DNA of 64,000 nucleotides from Syngnathus acus (taxonomy: Eukaryota; Chordata; Actinopteri; Syngnathiformes; Syngnathidae), in contig NC_051099.1 in NCBI RefSeq assembly GCF_901709675.1, positions 9,986,501 to 10,050,500 of the forward strand, given 5' to 3'. Made by a program: the position numbers and the translations under genes. The notes beneath the pieces were generated by a model that saw only the letters and a list, made by a program, of their open reading frames with translations, was not told the DNA's origin and searched no databases. Positions within the stretch are counted from its first letter, which is position 1, and each line of letters starts with the position of its first letter. This document shows, one piece after another, positions 25,516 to 38,390 of this stretch.

Positions 25516-28500
25516 AACTCGGCACTCTGAAGCACCCAAGAGCGCTTTTTACTAGAAAACGTGCTCAGCTCGTCGAGAAAATGCACTCTAAGCAATACAA
25601 TTAAAAATGCTTATAAAACATAAACCAAACGTTGCAGGTGGTCATTTCTTCATGCGCAGTGATAAACTCGGCACTCTGAAGCACCCAAGAGCGCTTTTAA
25701 CTAGAAAACGTGCTCAGCTCGTCGAGAAAATGCGCTCTAAGCAATACAATTAAAAATGCTCATAAAACATAAACCAAACGTTGCAGGTGGTCATTTCTTC
25801 ATGTGCAGTGATAAACTCGGCACTCTGAAGCACCCAAGAGCGCTTTTTACTTTTCCAACCTAACCAGAGTGACGGTAGAGGCACCATCCAGAAAACGTGC
25901 TCAGCTCATCGAGAAAATGCGATTTAAGCAATAAAACTAAAAATGCTTATAAAACATAAACCAAACGTTGCAGGTGGTCATTTCTGCATGCGCAGTGATA
26001 AACTGGGCACTCTGAAGCCCCCAAGAGCACTTTTTACTATGCCAACCTAACCGGAGTGACGGGAGAGGCCACCATCCAGAAAACGTGCTCAGCTCGTCGA
26101 GAAAATGCGATTTAAGCAATAAAACTAAAAATGCTTATAAAACATAAACCAAACGTTGCAGGTGGTCATTTCTGCATGCGCAGTGATAAACTCGGCACTC
26201 TGAAGCACCCAAGAGCGCTTTTAACTAGAAAACGTGCTCAGCTCGTCGAGAAAATGCGCTCTAAGCAATACAATTAAAAATGCTCATAAAACATAAACCA
26301 AACAGTTGCAGGTGGTCATTTCTTCATGTGCAGTGATAAACTCGGCACTCTGAAGCACCCAAGAGCGCTTTTTACTTTTCCAACCTAACCAGAGTGACGG
26401 GAGAGGCACCATCCAGAAAACGTGCTCAGCTCATCGAGAAAATGCGATTTAAGCAATAAAACTAAAAATGCTTATAAAACATAAACCAAACGTTGCAGGT
26501 GGTCATTTCTGCATGCGCAGTGATAAACTGGGCACTCTGAAGCCCCCAAGAGCACTTTTTACTATGCCAACCTAACCAGAGTGACGGGAGAGGCACCATC
26601 CAGAAAACGTGCTCAGCTCGTCGAGAAAATGCGATTTAAGCAATAAAACAAAAAATGCTTATAAAACATAAACCAAACGTTGCAGGTGGTCATTTCTGCA
26701 TGCGCAGTGATAAACCCGGCACTCTGAAGCACCCAAGAGCGCTTTTTACTAGAAAACGTGCTCAGCTCGTCGAGAACATGCGCTCTAAGCAATACAATTA
26801 AAAATGCTTATAAAACATAAACCAAACGTTGCAGGTGGTCATTTCTTCATGCGCAGTGATAAACTCTGCACTCTGAAGCACCCAAGAGCACTTTTTACTT
26901 TGCCAACCTAACCAGAGTGACGGGAGAGGCACCATCCAGAAAACGTGCTCAGCTCGTCGAGAAAATGCGATTTAAGCAATAAAACTAAAAATGCTTATAA
27001 AACATAAACCAAACGTTGCAGGTGGTCATTTCTGCATGCGCAGTGATAAACTGGGCACTCTGAAGCCCTCAAGAGCACTTTTTACTATGCCAACCTAACC
27101 AGAGTGACGGGAGAGGCACCATCCAGAAAACGTGCTCAGCTCGTCGAGAAAATGCGATTTAAGCAATAAAATTAAAAATGCTTATAAAACATAAACCAAA
27201 CGTTGCAGGTGGTCATTTCTTCATGCGCAGTGATAAACTCGGCACTCTGAAGCACCCAAGAGCGCTTTTTAACTAGAAAACGTGCTCAGCTCGTCGAGAA
27301 AATGCGCTCTAAGCAATACAATTAAAAATGCTCATAAAACATAAACCAAACGTTGCAGGTGGTCATTTCTTCATGTGCAGTGATAAACTCGGCACTCTGA
27401 AGCACCCAAGAGCGCTTTTTACTTTTCCAACCTAACCAGAGTGACGGGAGAGGCACCATCCAGAAAAGGTGCTCAGCTCATCGAGAAAATGCGATTTAAG
27501 CAATAAAACTAAAAATGCTTATAAAACATAAACCAAACGTTGCAGGTGGTCATTTCTGCATGCGCAGTGATAAACTGGGCACTCTGAAGCCCCCAAGAGC
27601 ACTTTTTACTATGCCAACCTAACCAGAGTGACGGGAGAGGCACCATCCAGAAAACGTGCTCAGCTCGTCGAGAAAATGCGATTTAAGCAATAAAATTAAA
27701 AATGCTTATAAAACATAAACCAAACGTTTCAGGTGGTCATTTCTTCATGCGCAGTGATAAACTCGGCACTCTGAAGCACCCAAGAGCGCTTTTAACTAGA
27801 AAACGTGCTCAGCTCGTCGAGAAAATGCGCTCTAAGCAATACAATTAAAAATGCTCATAAAACATAAACCAAACGTTGCAGGTGGTCATTTCTTCATGTG
27901 CAGTGATAAACTCGGCACTCTGAAGCACCCAAGAGCGCTTTTTACTTTTCCAACCTAACCAGAGTGACGGGAGAGGCACCATCCAGAAAACGTGCTCAGC
28001 TCATCGAGAAAATGCGATTTAAGCAATAAAACTAAAAATGCTTATAAAACATAAACCAAACGTTGCAGGTGGTCATTTCTGCATGCGCAGTGATAAACTG
28101 GGCACTCTGAAGCCCCCAAGAGCACTTTTTACTATGCCAACCTAACCAGAGTGACGGGAGAGGCACCATCCAGAAAACGTGCTCAGCTCGTCGAGAAAAT
28201 GCGATTTAAGCAATAAAACAAAAAATGCTTATAAAACATAAACCAAACGTTGCAGGTGGTCATTTCTGCATGCGCAGTGATAAACCCGGCACTCTGAAGC
28301 ACCCAAGAGCGCTTTTTACTAGAAAACGTGCTCAGCTCGTCGAGAACATGCGCTCTAAGCAATACAATTAAAAATGCTTATAAAACATAAACCAAACCTT
28401 GCAGGTGGTCATTTCTTCATGCGCAGTGATAAACTCTGCACTCTGAAGCACCCAAGAGCACTTTTTACTTTGCCAACCTAACCAGAGTGACGGGAGAGGC

Positions 28501-30247
28501 ACCATCCAGAAAACGTGCTCAGCTCGTCGAGAAAATGCGATTTAAGCAATAAAACTAAAAATGCTTATAAAACATAAACCAAACGTTGCAGGTGGTCATT
28601 TCTGCATGCGCAGTGATAAACTGGGCACTCTGAAGCCCCCAAGAGCACTTTTTACTATGCCAACCTAACCAGAGTGACGGGAGAGGCACCATCCAGAAAA
28701 CGTGCTCAGCTCGTCGAGAAAATGCGATTTAAGCAATAAAACAAAAAATGCTTATAAAACATAAACCAAACGTTGCAGGTGGTCATTTCTGCATGCGCAG
28801 TGATAAACTCGGCACTCTGAAGCACCCAAGAGCGCTTTTTACTAGAAAACGTGCTCAGCTCGTCGAGAAAATGCGCTCTAAGCAATACAATTAAAAATGC
28901 TTATAAAACATAAACCAAACGTTGCAGGTGGTCATTTCTGCATGCGCAGTGATAAACTGGGCACTCTCAAGCCCCCAAGAGCACTTTTTACTATGCCAAC
29001 CTAACCAGAGTGACGGGAGAGGCACCATCCAGAAAACGTGCTCAGCTCGTCGAGAAAATGCGATTTAAGCAATAAAACAAAAAATGCTTATAAAACATAA
29101 ACCAAACGTTGCAGGTGGTCATTTCTTCATGCGCAGTGATAAACCCGGCACTCTGAAGCACCCAAGAGCACTTTTTACTAGAAAACGTGCTCAGCTCGTC
29201 GAGAAAATGCACTCTAAGCAATACAATTAAAAATGCTTATAAAACATAAACCAAACGTTGCAGGTGGTCATTTCTTCATGCGCAGTGATAAACTCGGCAC
29301 TCTGAAGCACCCAAGAGCGCTTTTTACTTTGCCAACCTAACCAGAGTGACGGGAGAGGCACCATCCAGAAAACGTGCTCAGCTCATCGAGAAAATGCGAT
29401 TTAAGCAATAAAACTAAAAATGCTTATAAAACATAAACCAAACGTTGCAGGTGGTCATTTCTGCATGCGCAGTGATAAACTGGGCACTCTGAAGCCCCCA
29501 AGAGCACTTTTTACTATGCCAACCTAACCAGAGTGACGGGAGAGGCACCATCCAGAAAACGTGCTCAGCTCGTCGAGAAAATGCGATTTAAGCAATAAAA
29601 TTAAAAATGCTTATAAAACATAAACCAAACGTTGCAGGTGGTCATTTCTGCATGCGCAGTGATAAACTCGGCACTCTGAAGCACCCAAGAGCGCTTTTAA
29701 CTAGAAAACGTGCTCAGCTCGTCGAGAAAATGCGCTCTAAGCAATACAATTAAAAATGCTTATAAAACATAAACCAAACGTTGCAGGTGGTCATTTCTGC
29801 ATGCGCAGTGATAAACTGGGCACTCTCAAGCCCCCAAGAGCACTTTTTACTATGCCAACCTAACCAGAGTGACGGGAGAGGCACCATCCTGAAAACGTGC
29901 TCAGCTCGTCGAGAACATGCGCTCTAAGCAATACAATAAAAAATGCTTATAAAACATAAACCAAACGTTGCAGGTGGTCATTTCTGCATGCGCAGTGATA
30001 AACTGGGCACTCTGAAGCACCCAAGAGCACTTTTTACTTTGCCAACCTAACCAGAGTGACGGGAGAGGCACCATCCAGAAAACGTGCTCAGCTCGTCGAG
30101 AAAATGCGATTTAAGCAATAAAACTAAAAATGCTTATAAAACATAAACCAAACGTTGCAGGTTGTCATTTCTTCATGCGCAGTGATAAACTCCGCACTCT
30201 GAAGGACCCAAGAGCGCTTTTTACTTTGCCAACTTAACCAGAGTGAC
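25516..30247. repeat. Satellite A array, block 3
   Basis: 187/149-bp monomers. The first 1.5 kb match 9760-11311 at an offset of 15756, becoming 15758 after two single-base insertions (near 26070 and 26304). It contains repeated monomers with CCCGGCACTC and GAGAACATGCGC variants. It ends in the CCGCACTC boundary monomer. Confidence 0.96.
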
Positions 30248-31472
30248 GTGAGGCGACCGGGTGCGGACGCTAACTCACGCCCGGCAAGAGCGCTCGGAAG
30301 GCGGATAGGCTTTCACGGAAGCCCCGCCAGCTGGTCCGCGGGCCAAATAGGGTTCCATAAGGGACCGGGCGCGGACGCTAACCCACGCCAGGCATGAGAG
30401 CTCGGAAGGCGGATAGGCTTTCACGGAAATCCCGCCGGCCGGTCCGCGGGCCAAATAGGGTCCCATAAAGAACCGGGCGCGGTCTCTAACTCACGCCCGG
30501 CAGGAGTGCTCGGAGGGCGGATAGGCATTCACGGAGGTCCCGCCAGCCGGTCCGCGGGCCATTCAGGGTCCCATACATGACCGGGCGCGGTCTCTAACTC
30601 AGGCCCGGCAGTAGTGCTCGGAGGGCGGATAGGCATTCACGGATGTCCCGCCAGCCGGTCCGCGGGCTATTTAGGGTCCCATAACTGACCGGGCGCGGTC
30701 TCTAACTCAGGCCCGGCAGGAGTGCTCGGAGGGCGGATAGGCATTCACGGAGGTTCCGCCGGCCGGTCCGCGGGCTATTTAGGGTCCCATAACTGACCGG
30801 GCGCGGTCTCTAACTCAGGCCCGGCAGGAGTGCTCGGAGGGCGAATAGGCATTCACGGAGGTCCCGCCAGCCGGTCCGCGGGCCATTCAGGGTCCCATAC
30901 ATGACCGGGCGCGGTCTCTAACTCAGGCCCGGCAGGAGTGCTCGGAGGGCGGATAGGCATTCACGGAGGTCCCGCCAGACGGTCCGCGGGCCATTCAGGG
31001 TCCCATACATGCCTGGGCGCGGTCTCTAACTCAGGCCCGGCAGCAGTGCTCGGAGGGCGGATAGGCATTCACGGAGGTCCCACCAGCCGGTCCGCGGGCC
31101 ATTCAGGGTCCCATACATGACCGGGCGCGGTCTCTAACTCGGGCCCGGCAGGGGTGCTCGGAGGGCGGATAGGCATTCACGGAGGTCCCGCCAGCCGGTC
31201 CGCGGGCCATTCAGGGTCCCATACATGACCGGGCGCGGTCTCTAACTCAGGCCCGGCAGGAGTGCTCGGAGGGCGGATAGGCATTCACGGAGGTACCGCC
31301 AGCAGGTCCGCGGGCCAATTAGGGTCCCATAAGTGACCGGGCGCGGTCTCTAACCCACGCCCGGCAGGAGTGCTCGGAGGGCGGACAGGCTTTCACGGAG
31401 CTCCCGCCAGCCGGTCCGCGGGCCAAATAGGGTCCCATAAGGGACCGGGGGCGGACGCTAAACCACGCACTC
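30248..31472. repeat. Satellite B block 3
   Basis: 11 x 108 + 37 bp with the shared left and right edge monomers. Interior monomers alternate CCATTCAGGG/CATACAT and CTATTTAGGG/CATAACT forms. Confidence 0.96.
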
Positions 31473-34400
31473 AACTCGGCACTCTGAAGCACCCAAGAGC
31501 GCTTTTTACTAGAAAACGTGCTCAGCTCGTCGAGAAAATGCACTCTAAGCAATACAATTAAAAATGCTTATAAAACATAAACCAAACGTTGCAGGTGGTC
31601 ATTTCTTCATGCGCAGTGATAAACTCGGCACTCTGAAGCACCCAAGAGCGCTTTTAACTAGAAAACGTGCTCAGCTCGTCGAGAAAATGCGCTCTAAGCA
31701 ATACAATTAAAAATGCTCATAAAACATAAACCAAACGTTGCAGGTGGTCATTTCTTCATGTGCAGTGATAAACTCGGCACTCTGAAGCACCCAAGAGCGC
31801 TTTTTACTTTTCCAACCTAACCAGAGTGACGGGAGAGGCACCATCCAGAAAACGTGCTCAGCTCATCGAGAAAATGCGATTTAAGCAATAAAACTAAAAA
31901 TGCTTATAAAACATAAACCAAACGTTGCAGGTGGTCATTTCTGCATGCGCAGTGATAAACTGGGCACTCTGAAGCCCCCAAGAGCACTTTTTACTATGCC
32001 AACCTAACCGGAGTGACGGGAGAGGCACCATCCAGAAAACGTGCTCAGCTCGTCGAGAAAATGCGATTTAAGCAATAACACAAAAAATGCTTATAAAACA
32101 TAAACCAAACGTTGCAGGTGGTCATTTCTGCATGCGCAGTGATAAACCCGGCACTCTGAAGCACCCAAGAGCGCTTTTTACTAGAAAACGTGCTCAGCTC
32201 GTCGAGAAAATGCACTCTAAGCAATACAATTAAAAATGCTTATAAAAAATAAACCAAACGTTGCAGGTGGTCATTTCTTCATGCGCAGTGATAAACTCGG
32301 CACTCTGAAGCACCCAAGAGCGCTTTTTACTTTGCCAACCTAACCAGAGTGACGGGAGAGGCACCATCCAGAAAACGTGCTCAGCTCGTCGAGAAAATGC
32401 GATTTAAGCAATAAAACTAAAAATGCTTATAAAACATAAACCAAACGTTGCAGGTGGTCATTTCTGCATGCGCAGTGATAAACCTGGCACTCTGAAGCAC
32501 CCAAGAGCGCTTTTTACTATGCCAACCTAACCAGAGTGACGGGAGAGGCACCATCCAGAAAACGTGCTCAGCTCGTCGAGAAAATGCGATTTAAGCAATA
32601 AAATTAAAAATGCTTATAAAACATAAACCAAACGTTGCAGGTGGTCATTTCTTCATGCGCAGTGATAAACTCGGCACTCTGAAGCACCCAAGAGCGCTTT
32701 TAACTAGAAAACGTGCTCAGCTCGTCGAGAAAATGCGCTCTAAGCAATACAATTAAAAATGCTCATAAAACATAAACCAAACGTTGCAGGTGGTCATTTC
32801 TTCATGTGCAGTGATAAACTCGGCACTCTGAAGCACCCAAGAGCGCTTTTTACTTTGCCAACCTAACCAGAGTGACGGGAGAGGCACCATCCAGAAAACG
32901 TGCTCAGCTCATCGAGAAAATGCGATTTAAGCAATAAAACTAAAAATGCTTATAAAACATAAACCAAACGTTGCAGGTGGTCATTTCTGCATGCGCAGTG
33001 ATAAACTGGGCACTCTGAAGCCCCCAAGAGCACTTTTTACTATGCCAACCTAACCAGAGTGACGGGAGAGGCACCATCCAGAAAACGTGCTCAGCTCGTC
33101 GAGAAAATGCGATTTAAGCAATAAAACAAAAAATGCTTATAAAACATAAACCAAACGTTGCAGGTGGTCATTTCTGCATGCGCAGTGATAAACTCGGCAC
33201 TCTGAAGCACCCAAGAGCGCTTTTTACTAGAAAACGTGCTCAGCTCGTCGAGAAAATGCGCTCTAAGCAATACAATTAAAAATGCTTATAAAACATAAAC
33301 CAAACGTTGCAGGTGGTCATTTCTGCATGCGCAGTGATAAACTGGGCACTCTCAAGCCCCCAAGAGCACTTTTTACTATGCCAACCTAACCAGAGTGACG
33401 GGAGAGGCACCATCCAGAAAACGTGCTCAGCTCGTCGAGAAAATGCGATTTAAGCAATAAAACAAAAAATGCTTATAAAACATAAACCAAACGTTGCAGG
33501 TGGTCATTTCTTCATGCGCAGTGATAAACTCGGCACTCTGAAGCACCCAAGAGCGCTTTTTACTTTGCCAACCTAACCAGAGTGACGGGAGAGGCACCAT
33601 CCAGAAAACGTGCTCAGCTCGTCGAGAAAATGCGATTTAAGCAATAAAACTAAAAATGCTTATAAAACATAAACCAAACGTTGCAGGTGGTCATTTCTGC
33701 ATGCGCAGTGATAAACTGGGCACTCTGAAGCCCCCAAGAGCACTTTTTACTATGCCAACCTAACCAGAGTGACGGGAGAGGCACCATCCAGAAAACGTGC
33801 TCAGCTCGTCGAGAAAATGCGATTTAAGCAATAAAATTAAAAATGCTTATAAAACATAAACCAAACGTTGCAGGTGGTCATTTCTTCATGCGCAGTGATA
33901 AACTCGGCACTCTGAAGCACCCAAGAGCGCTTTTAACTTGAAAACGTGCTCAGCTCGTCGAGAAAATGCGCTCTAAGCAATACAATTAAAAATGCTCATA
34001 AAACATAAACCAAACGTTGCAGGTGGTCATTTCTTCATGTGCAGTGATAAACTCGGCACTCTGAAGCACCCAAGAGCGCTTTTTACTTTGCCAACCTAAC
34101 CAGAGTGACGGGAGAGGCACCATCCAGAAAACGTGCTCAGCTCATCGAGAAAATGCGATTTAAGCAATAAAACTAAAAATGCTTATAAAACATAAACCAA
34201 ACGTTGCAGGTGGTCATTTCTGCATGCGCAGTGATAAACTGGGCACTCTGAAGCCCCCAAGAGCACTTTTTACTATGCCAACCTAACCAGAGTGACGGGA
34301 GAGGCACCATCCAGAAAACGTGCTCAGCTCGTCGAGAAAATGCGATTTAAGCAATAAAACAAAAAATGCTTATAAAACATAAACCAAACGTTGCAGGTGG

Positions 34401-36575
34401 TCATTTCTGCATGCGCAGTGATAAACTCGGCACTCTGAAGCACCCAAGAGCGCTTTTTACTAGAAAACGTGCTCAGCTCGTCGAGAAAATGCGCTCTAAG
34501 CAATACAATTAAAAATGCTTATAAAACATAAACCAAACGTTGCAGGTGGTCATTTCTGCATGCGCAGTGATAAACTGGGCACTCTCAAGCCCCCAAGAGC
34601 ACTTTTTACTATGCCAACCTAACCAGAGTGACGGGAGAGGCACCATCCAGAAAACGTGCTCAGCTCGTCGAGAAAATGCGATTTAAGCAATAAAACAAAA
34701 AATGCTTATAAAACATAAACCAAACGTTGCAGGTGGTCATTTCTTCATGCGCAGTGATAAACTCGGCACTCTGAAGCACCCAAGAGCGCTTTTTACTTTG
34801 CCAACCTAACCAGAGTGACGGGAGAGGCACCATCCAGAAAACGTGCTCAGCTCGTCGAGAAAATGCGATTTAAGCAATAAAACTAAAAATGCTTATAAAA
34901 CATAAACCAAACGTTGCAGGTGGTCATTTCTGCATGCGCAGTGATAAACTGGGCACTCTGAAGCCCCCAAAAGCACTTTTTACTATGCCAACCTAACCAG
35001 AGTGACGGGAGAGGCACCATCCAGAAAACGTGCTCAGCTCGTCGAGAAAATGCGATTTAAGCAATAAAATTAAAAATGCTTATAAAACATAAACCAAACG
35101 TTGCAGGTGGTCATTTCTTCATGCGCAGTGATAAACTCGGCACTCTGAAGCACCCAAGAGCGCTTTTAACTTGAAAACGTGCTCAGCTCGTCGAGAAAAT
35201 GCGCTCTAAGCAATACAATTAAAAATGCTCATAAAACATAAACCAAACGTTGCAGGTGGTCATTTCTTCATGTGCAGTGATAAACTCGGCACTCTGAAGC
35301 ACCCAAGAGCGCTTTTTACTTTGCCAACCTAACCAGAGTGACGGGAGAGGCACCATCCAGAAAACGTGCTCAGCTCATCGAGAAAATGCGATTTAAGCAA
35401 TAAAACTAAAAATGCTTATAAAACATAAACCAAACGTTGCAGGTGGTCATTTCTGCATGCGCAGTGATAAAGTGGGCACTCTGAAGCCCCCAAGAGCACT
35501 TTTTACTATGCCAACCTAACCAGAGTGACGGGAGAGGCACCATCCAGAAAACGTGCTCAGCTCGTCGAGAAAATGCGATTTAAGCAATAAAACAAAAAAT
35601 GCTTATAAAACATAAACCAAACGTTGCAGGTGGTCATTTCTGCATGCGCAGTGATAAACTCGGCACTCTGAAGCACCCAAGAGCGCTTTTTACTAGAAAA
35701 CGTGCTCAGCTCGTCGAGAAAATGCGCTCTAAGCAATACAATTAAAAATGCTTATAAAACATAAACCAAACGTTGCAGGTGGTCATTTCTGCATGCGCAG
35801 TGATAAACTGGGCACTCTCAAGCCCCCAAGAGCACTTTTTACTATGCCAACCTAACCAGAGTGACGGGAGAGGCACCATCCAGAAAACGTGCTCAGCTCG
35901 TCGAGAAAATGCGATTTAAGCAATAAAACTAAAAATGCTTATAAAACATAAACCAAACGTTGCAGGTGGTCATTTCTGCATGCGCAGTGATAAACTGGGC
36001 ACTCTGAAGCCCCCAAGAGCACTTTTTACTATGCCAACCTAACCAGAGTGACGGGAGAGGCACCATCCAGAAAACGTGCTCAGCTCGTCGAGAAAATGCG
36101 ATTTAAGCAATAAAACAAAAAATGCTTATAAAACATAAACCAAACGTTGCAGGTGGTCATTTCTGCATGCGCAGTGATAAACCCGGCACTCTGAAGCACC
36201 CAAGAGCGCTTTTTACTAGAAAACGTGCTCAGCTCGTCGAGAACATGCGCTCTAAGCAATACAATTAAAAATGCTTATAAAACATAAACCAAACGTTGCA
36301 GGTGGTCATTTCTTCATGCGCAGTGATAAACTCTGCACTCTGAAGCACCCAAGAGCACTTTTTACTTTGCCAACCTAACCAGAGTGACGGGAGAGGCACC
36401 ATCCAGAAAACGTGCTCAGCTCGTCGAGAAAATGCGATTTAAGCAATAAAACTAAAAATGCTTATAAAACATAAACCAAACGTTGCAGGTTGTCATTTCT
36501 TCATGCGCAGTGATAAACTCCGCACTCTGAAGGACCCAAGAGTGCTTTTTACTATGCCAACTTAACCAGAGTGAC
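31473..36575. repeat. Satellite A array, block 4 with clearest higher-order repeat
   Basis: Higher-order copies start at 32606, 33839 and 35072, each exactly 1233 bp apart. Copy 32606-33838 parses as S 32606-32754, L 32755-32941, L 32942-33128, S 33129-33277, L 33278-33464, L 33465-33651, L 33652-33838. The second and third copies share a private substitution (TTTTAACTTG at 33931 and 35164). The third copy is incomplete before B block 4. Confidence 0.97.
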
Positions 36576-37151
36576 GTGAGGCGACCGGGCGCGGACGCTA
36601 ACTCACGCCCGGCAAGAGCGCTCGGAAGGCGGATAGGCTTTCACGGAGGCCCCGCCAGCAGGTCCGCGGGCCATTTAGGGTCCCATAAGTGACCGTGCGC
36701 GGTCTCTAACTCACGCCCGCAGGAGTGCTCGGAGGGCGGATAGGCTTTCACGGAGGTACCGCCAGCCGGTCCGCGGGCTATTTAGGGTCCCATAACTGAC
36801 CGGGCGCGGTCTCAAACCCACGCCCGGCAGGAGTGCTCGGAGGGCGGATAGGCATTCACGGAGGTCCCGCCAGCCGGTCCGCGGGCCATTCAGGGTCCCA
36901 TACATGACCGGGCGCGGTCTCTAACTCAGGCCCGGCAGGAGTGCTCGGAGGGCGGATAGGCATTCACGGGGGTCCCGCCAGCCGGTCCGCGGTCCAATTA
37001 GGGTCCCATAACTGACCGGGCGCGGTCTCTAACCCACGCCCGGCAGGAGTGCTCGGAGGGCGGACAGGCTTTCACGGAGCTCCCGCCAGCGGGTCCGCGG
37101 GCCAAATAGGGTCCCATAAGGGACCGGGGGCGGACGCTAAACCACGCACTC
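36576..37151. repeat. Satellite B block 4
   Basis: The shortest B block: 5 x 108 + 36 bp. The missing base is explained by a one-base deletion in ACGCCCGCAGG near 36718. Left and right junctions are shared with the other blocks. Confidence 0.95.
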
Positions 37152-37229
37152 AACTCGGCACTCTGAAGCACCCAAGAGCGCTTTTTACTAGAAAACGTGC
37201 TCAGCTCGTCGAGAAAATGCACTCTAAGC
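37152..37229. repeat. Satellite A remnant, block 5
   Basis: 78 bp of a satellite A monomer after B block 4, cut at CTCTAAGC where the hAT-containing island begins. The same monomer sequence resumes at about 42752. Confidence 0.93.
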
Positions 37230-37658
37230 CAGTGGTCCCCAACCACCGGGCCGCGGACCGGTACCGGTCCGTGGGTCACTTGGTACCGGGCCGCCAAGCC
37301 ACACAGATTTTTTTTTTTTATCGACGATCAATTAATTCAGGTCAAGACACTCGTCCCGGTCACGTGACATGTTTCCCCAGTCGAGCCCGCAAAGCTAATA
37401 TGTGGCGACAGGCTAACTAACCAGGCAGTGAAGCATTCAAAACTGCTTCAACACATGGAGACCAAGCATCCTGCAATAAAAGACAAACCTTAAATCACTT
37501 CGGGTGTCATTGTCTCCGATTACGTCTAGATGGGACCGGCTCGTTTCTGAGAAACAAACTCAGTGCTCCCACTAATTCAACGTAATGGTAATGATACTAT
37601 AAATGTATTATTTATTTATTTATATAAATGTATTATTTATTTATATAAATGCCGGTCC
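37230..37658 (+). mobile_element. hAT-family element copy 1, internally deleted and 3'-truncated
   Basis: Starts with the terminal sequence CAGTGGTCCCCAACC directly after satellite A. It matches the complete copy at 39999-40870 except for an internal deletion that joins CCCGCAAAGCT to AATATGTGGCGAC (near 37396), removing most of the BED-finger frame. It includes the AT-rich tandem TGTATTATTTATTTATATAA units near 37603-37650, then diverges at CCGGTCC. No matching 8-bp target duplication flanks this fragment. Confidence 0.75.
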
Positions 37659-37729
37659 TTGGGGGGGGCGCTAGGAATTCACTGGAGAGCCAAAGGGGGC
37701 GCCAGTCTGCAAAAGTTTGGGAACCACTG
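37659..37729. mobile_element. Terminal fragment of a different hAT-like MITE
   Basis: GC-rich segment with G8 and an imperfect inverted pair of GGGGGCGC-type motifs, ending GTTTGGGAACCACTG. Its reverse complement CAGTGGTTCCCAAAC is a typical hAT terminus but not that of copy 1. The 5' part is missing, so this is a chimeric junction. Confidence 0.45.
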
Positions 37730-38388
37730 ATGTAGACCAATATCAACCATTTGGGTGGAGCCCACCAGCTTGCACTGCTGGACACACGAGCAGGGGAGGG
37801 GGGAACCTTCGTCACAAGCAGGTTGCACGGCCACGGAGGGAAACACTTTGGGAGGCTGTGCAGTGTGCAGCGAGGAGGAGACGTGTTGCGTCACATTCCC
37901 CACAATATAAACAGTGTTTACTTCACTGTAAAATCGGGAGATTAGCGACAGAAATTACAGATTGGGGGCAGGCAGAAGATAGGGTTGAAAATCGTGAATG
38001 TCCGGCCCAAATCGGAAAAGTTGGCAAGTATGAAAGTTGCGAAAATAAAAATGACAAAAGAATTATATTAATTCAAAATATTAGGAAATTCTTAATCAGA
38101 AAGTAACGTTTTAAACAAACATTTAACATTAGCACACAAACATTGTTTAACACTAGTTAGCATACAAACAATGACAACTATTACTGTGACATCTACTGTA
38201 ATGCAGAATTGAGCAGGTGATGATCATTTTAATGGCCAGATATGCATCTGTGTAACCTCTATGCAGTTTGGAGACAGAATTAAACCATTCTGATGTTAAG
38301 AATGGACGTTATTTTATTCAAAGAGATTAATACCTGCATTAATATGATTATGTGAGCATACTGCATGTCAATATATGTACATACAATG
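37730..38388. other. Unassigned AT-rich sequence
   Basis: About 660 bp without a recognisable gene or tandem structure. A 129-codon open frame (37717-38106) has no recognisable motif. The stretch near 37935-38040 has the feel of a diverged interspersed repeat, but I cannot name it. Confidence 0.3.
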
Positions 38389-38390
38389 TA

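Noticed and set aside
37717-38106. 129-codon open frame in the hAT island
   Set aside because: It begins inside a MITE terminus, has low complexity at its end and no recognisable motif.
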